Positions 63,926 through 64,000 of a stretch of 64,000 nucleotides of DNA are shown here, piece by piece. The stretch comes from Actinomycetaceae bacterium. GTDB lineage: Bacteria; Actinomycetota; Actinomycetes; Actinomycetales; Actinomycetaceae. Location: the NCBI GenBank assembly GCA_030530685.1, contig JAUMUM010000003.1:44424-108423 (forward strand). Reading direction: 5' to 3'. Positions within the stretch are counted from its first letter, which is position 1. Each line of letters starts with the position of its first letter. The translations under genes and the position numbers were made by a program. The notes beneath the pieces were generated by a model. The model had not been told where the DNA came from. It ran no database searches and was given only the letters and a program-made list of their open reading frames with translations.

Positions 63926-64000
63926 GCCCCCCCGGGGACCCCGCCCCCCCCCCCCCCCCCGGTGACTAACCGGGTGTGGGGGGGCGGGGGGTGGGGGGGC
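63926..64000. other. Low-quality G/C homopolymer end of the sequence
   Basis: From about 63926 the sequence becomes runs of G and C (a run of 18 C, then mostly G), unlike anything earlier. It is most likely a contig-end or base-calling artefact. Confidence 0.7.

Overview
The window is about 64 kb of a high-GC actinobacterial chromosome spanning the replication origin. gyrB (cut by the left edge), DUF721, recF, dnaN and dnaA read leftward. rpmH, rnpA, yidD, yidC, jag, rsmG and, much further on, parA-parB read rightward. Family-level features (DUF6049, a pseudokinase with a discoidin-like ectodomain, DUF721 between recF and gyrB, a DUF2599 secreted protein) and GTG/TTG or apparently leaderless starts fit an Actinomycetaceae-like organism. 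I do not name a species.

Layout. 1-7.4 kb: origin, with DnaA boxes on both sides of dnaA and also inside it. 7.4-12.2 kb: rpmH-rnpA-yidD-yidC-jag-rsmG, with an unusual 1-kb repeat-bearing spacer between yidC and jag. 12.25-21.3 kb: a gene-poor stretch between rsmG and parA, which are normally neighbours. It holds one plausible small membrane-protein gene, a very strong hairpin and six perfect parS sites. 21.3-24.6 kb: parA and an exceptionally long parB that carries a seventh parS in its own coding sequence. 25.4-31 kb: a D-Ala-D-Ala ligase-like gene, a PLP aminotransferase, a YdeI-family gene and an NADP-dependent secondary alcohol dehydrogenase. 31.1-34.9 kb: a thioredoxin-fold gene with a degenerate active site, overlapping a likely restriction-modification pair. 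35-45 kb: trxB, pseudokinase, DUF6049, NUDIX hydrolase, CCA-adding enzyme and an MFS transporter. This matches the M. tuberculosis Rv3907c-trxB2 block, but no murJ lies between DUF6049 and the pseudokinase. 45-52 kb: a Dcu-type C4-dicarboxylate transporter, an AI-2E-family permease and a class A penicillin-binding protein. 52-54 kb: rpsF-ssb-rpsR-rplI ending at a clear terminator. 54-60 kb: a DUF2599 secreted protein, a small membrane protein, and a GntR regulator followed by a threonate/erythronate-type operon (DUF1537 kinase, LtnD-like dehydrogenase, GntP permease). 60-64 kb: a MATE exporter, dnaB preceded by a cluster of paired DnaA boxes, and a GPP34-family gene. The last ~75 bases are homopolymer-like and probably a contig-end artefact.

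The most interesting unit is the segregation region: seven perfect copies of a 14-bp parS over 10 kb, most of it without genes, beside a ParB with a roughly 480-residue low-complexity linker. The second is the DnaA-box cluster in front of dnaB, over 50 kb from the origin. Many core proteins here (DnaA, RecF, Jag, ParB, the pseudokinase, the PBP) carry long low-complexity extensions.
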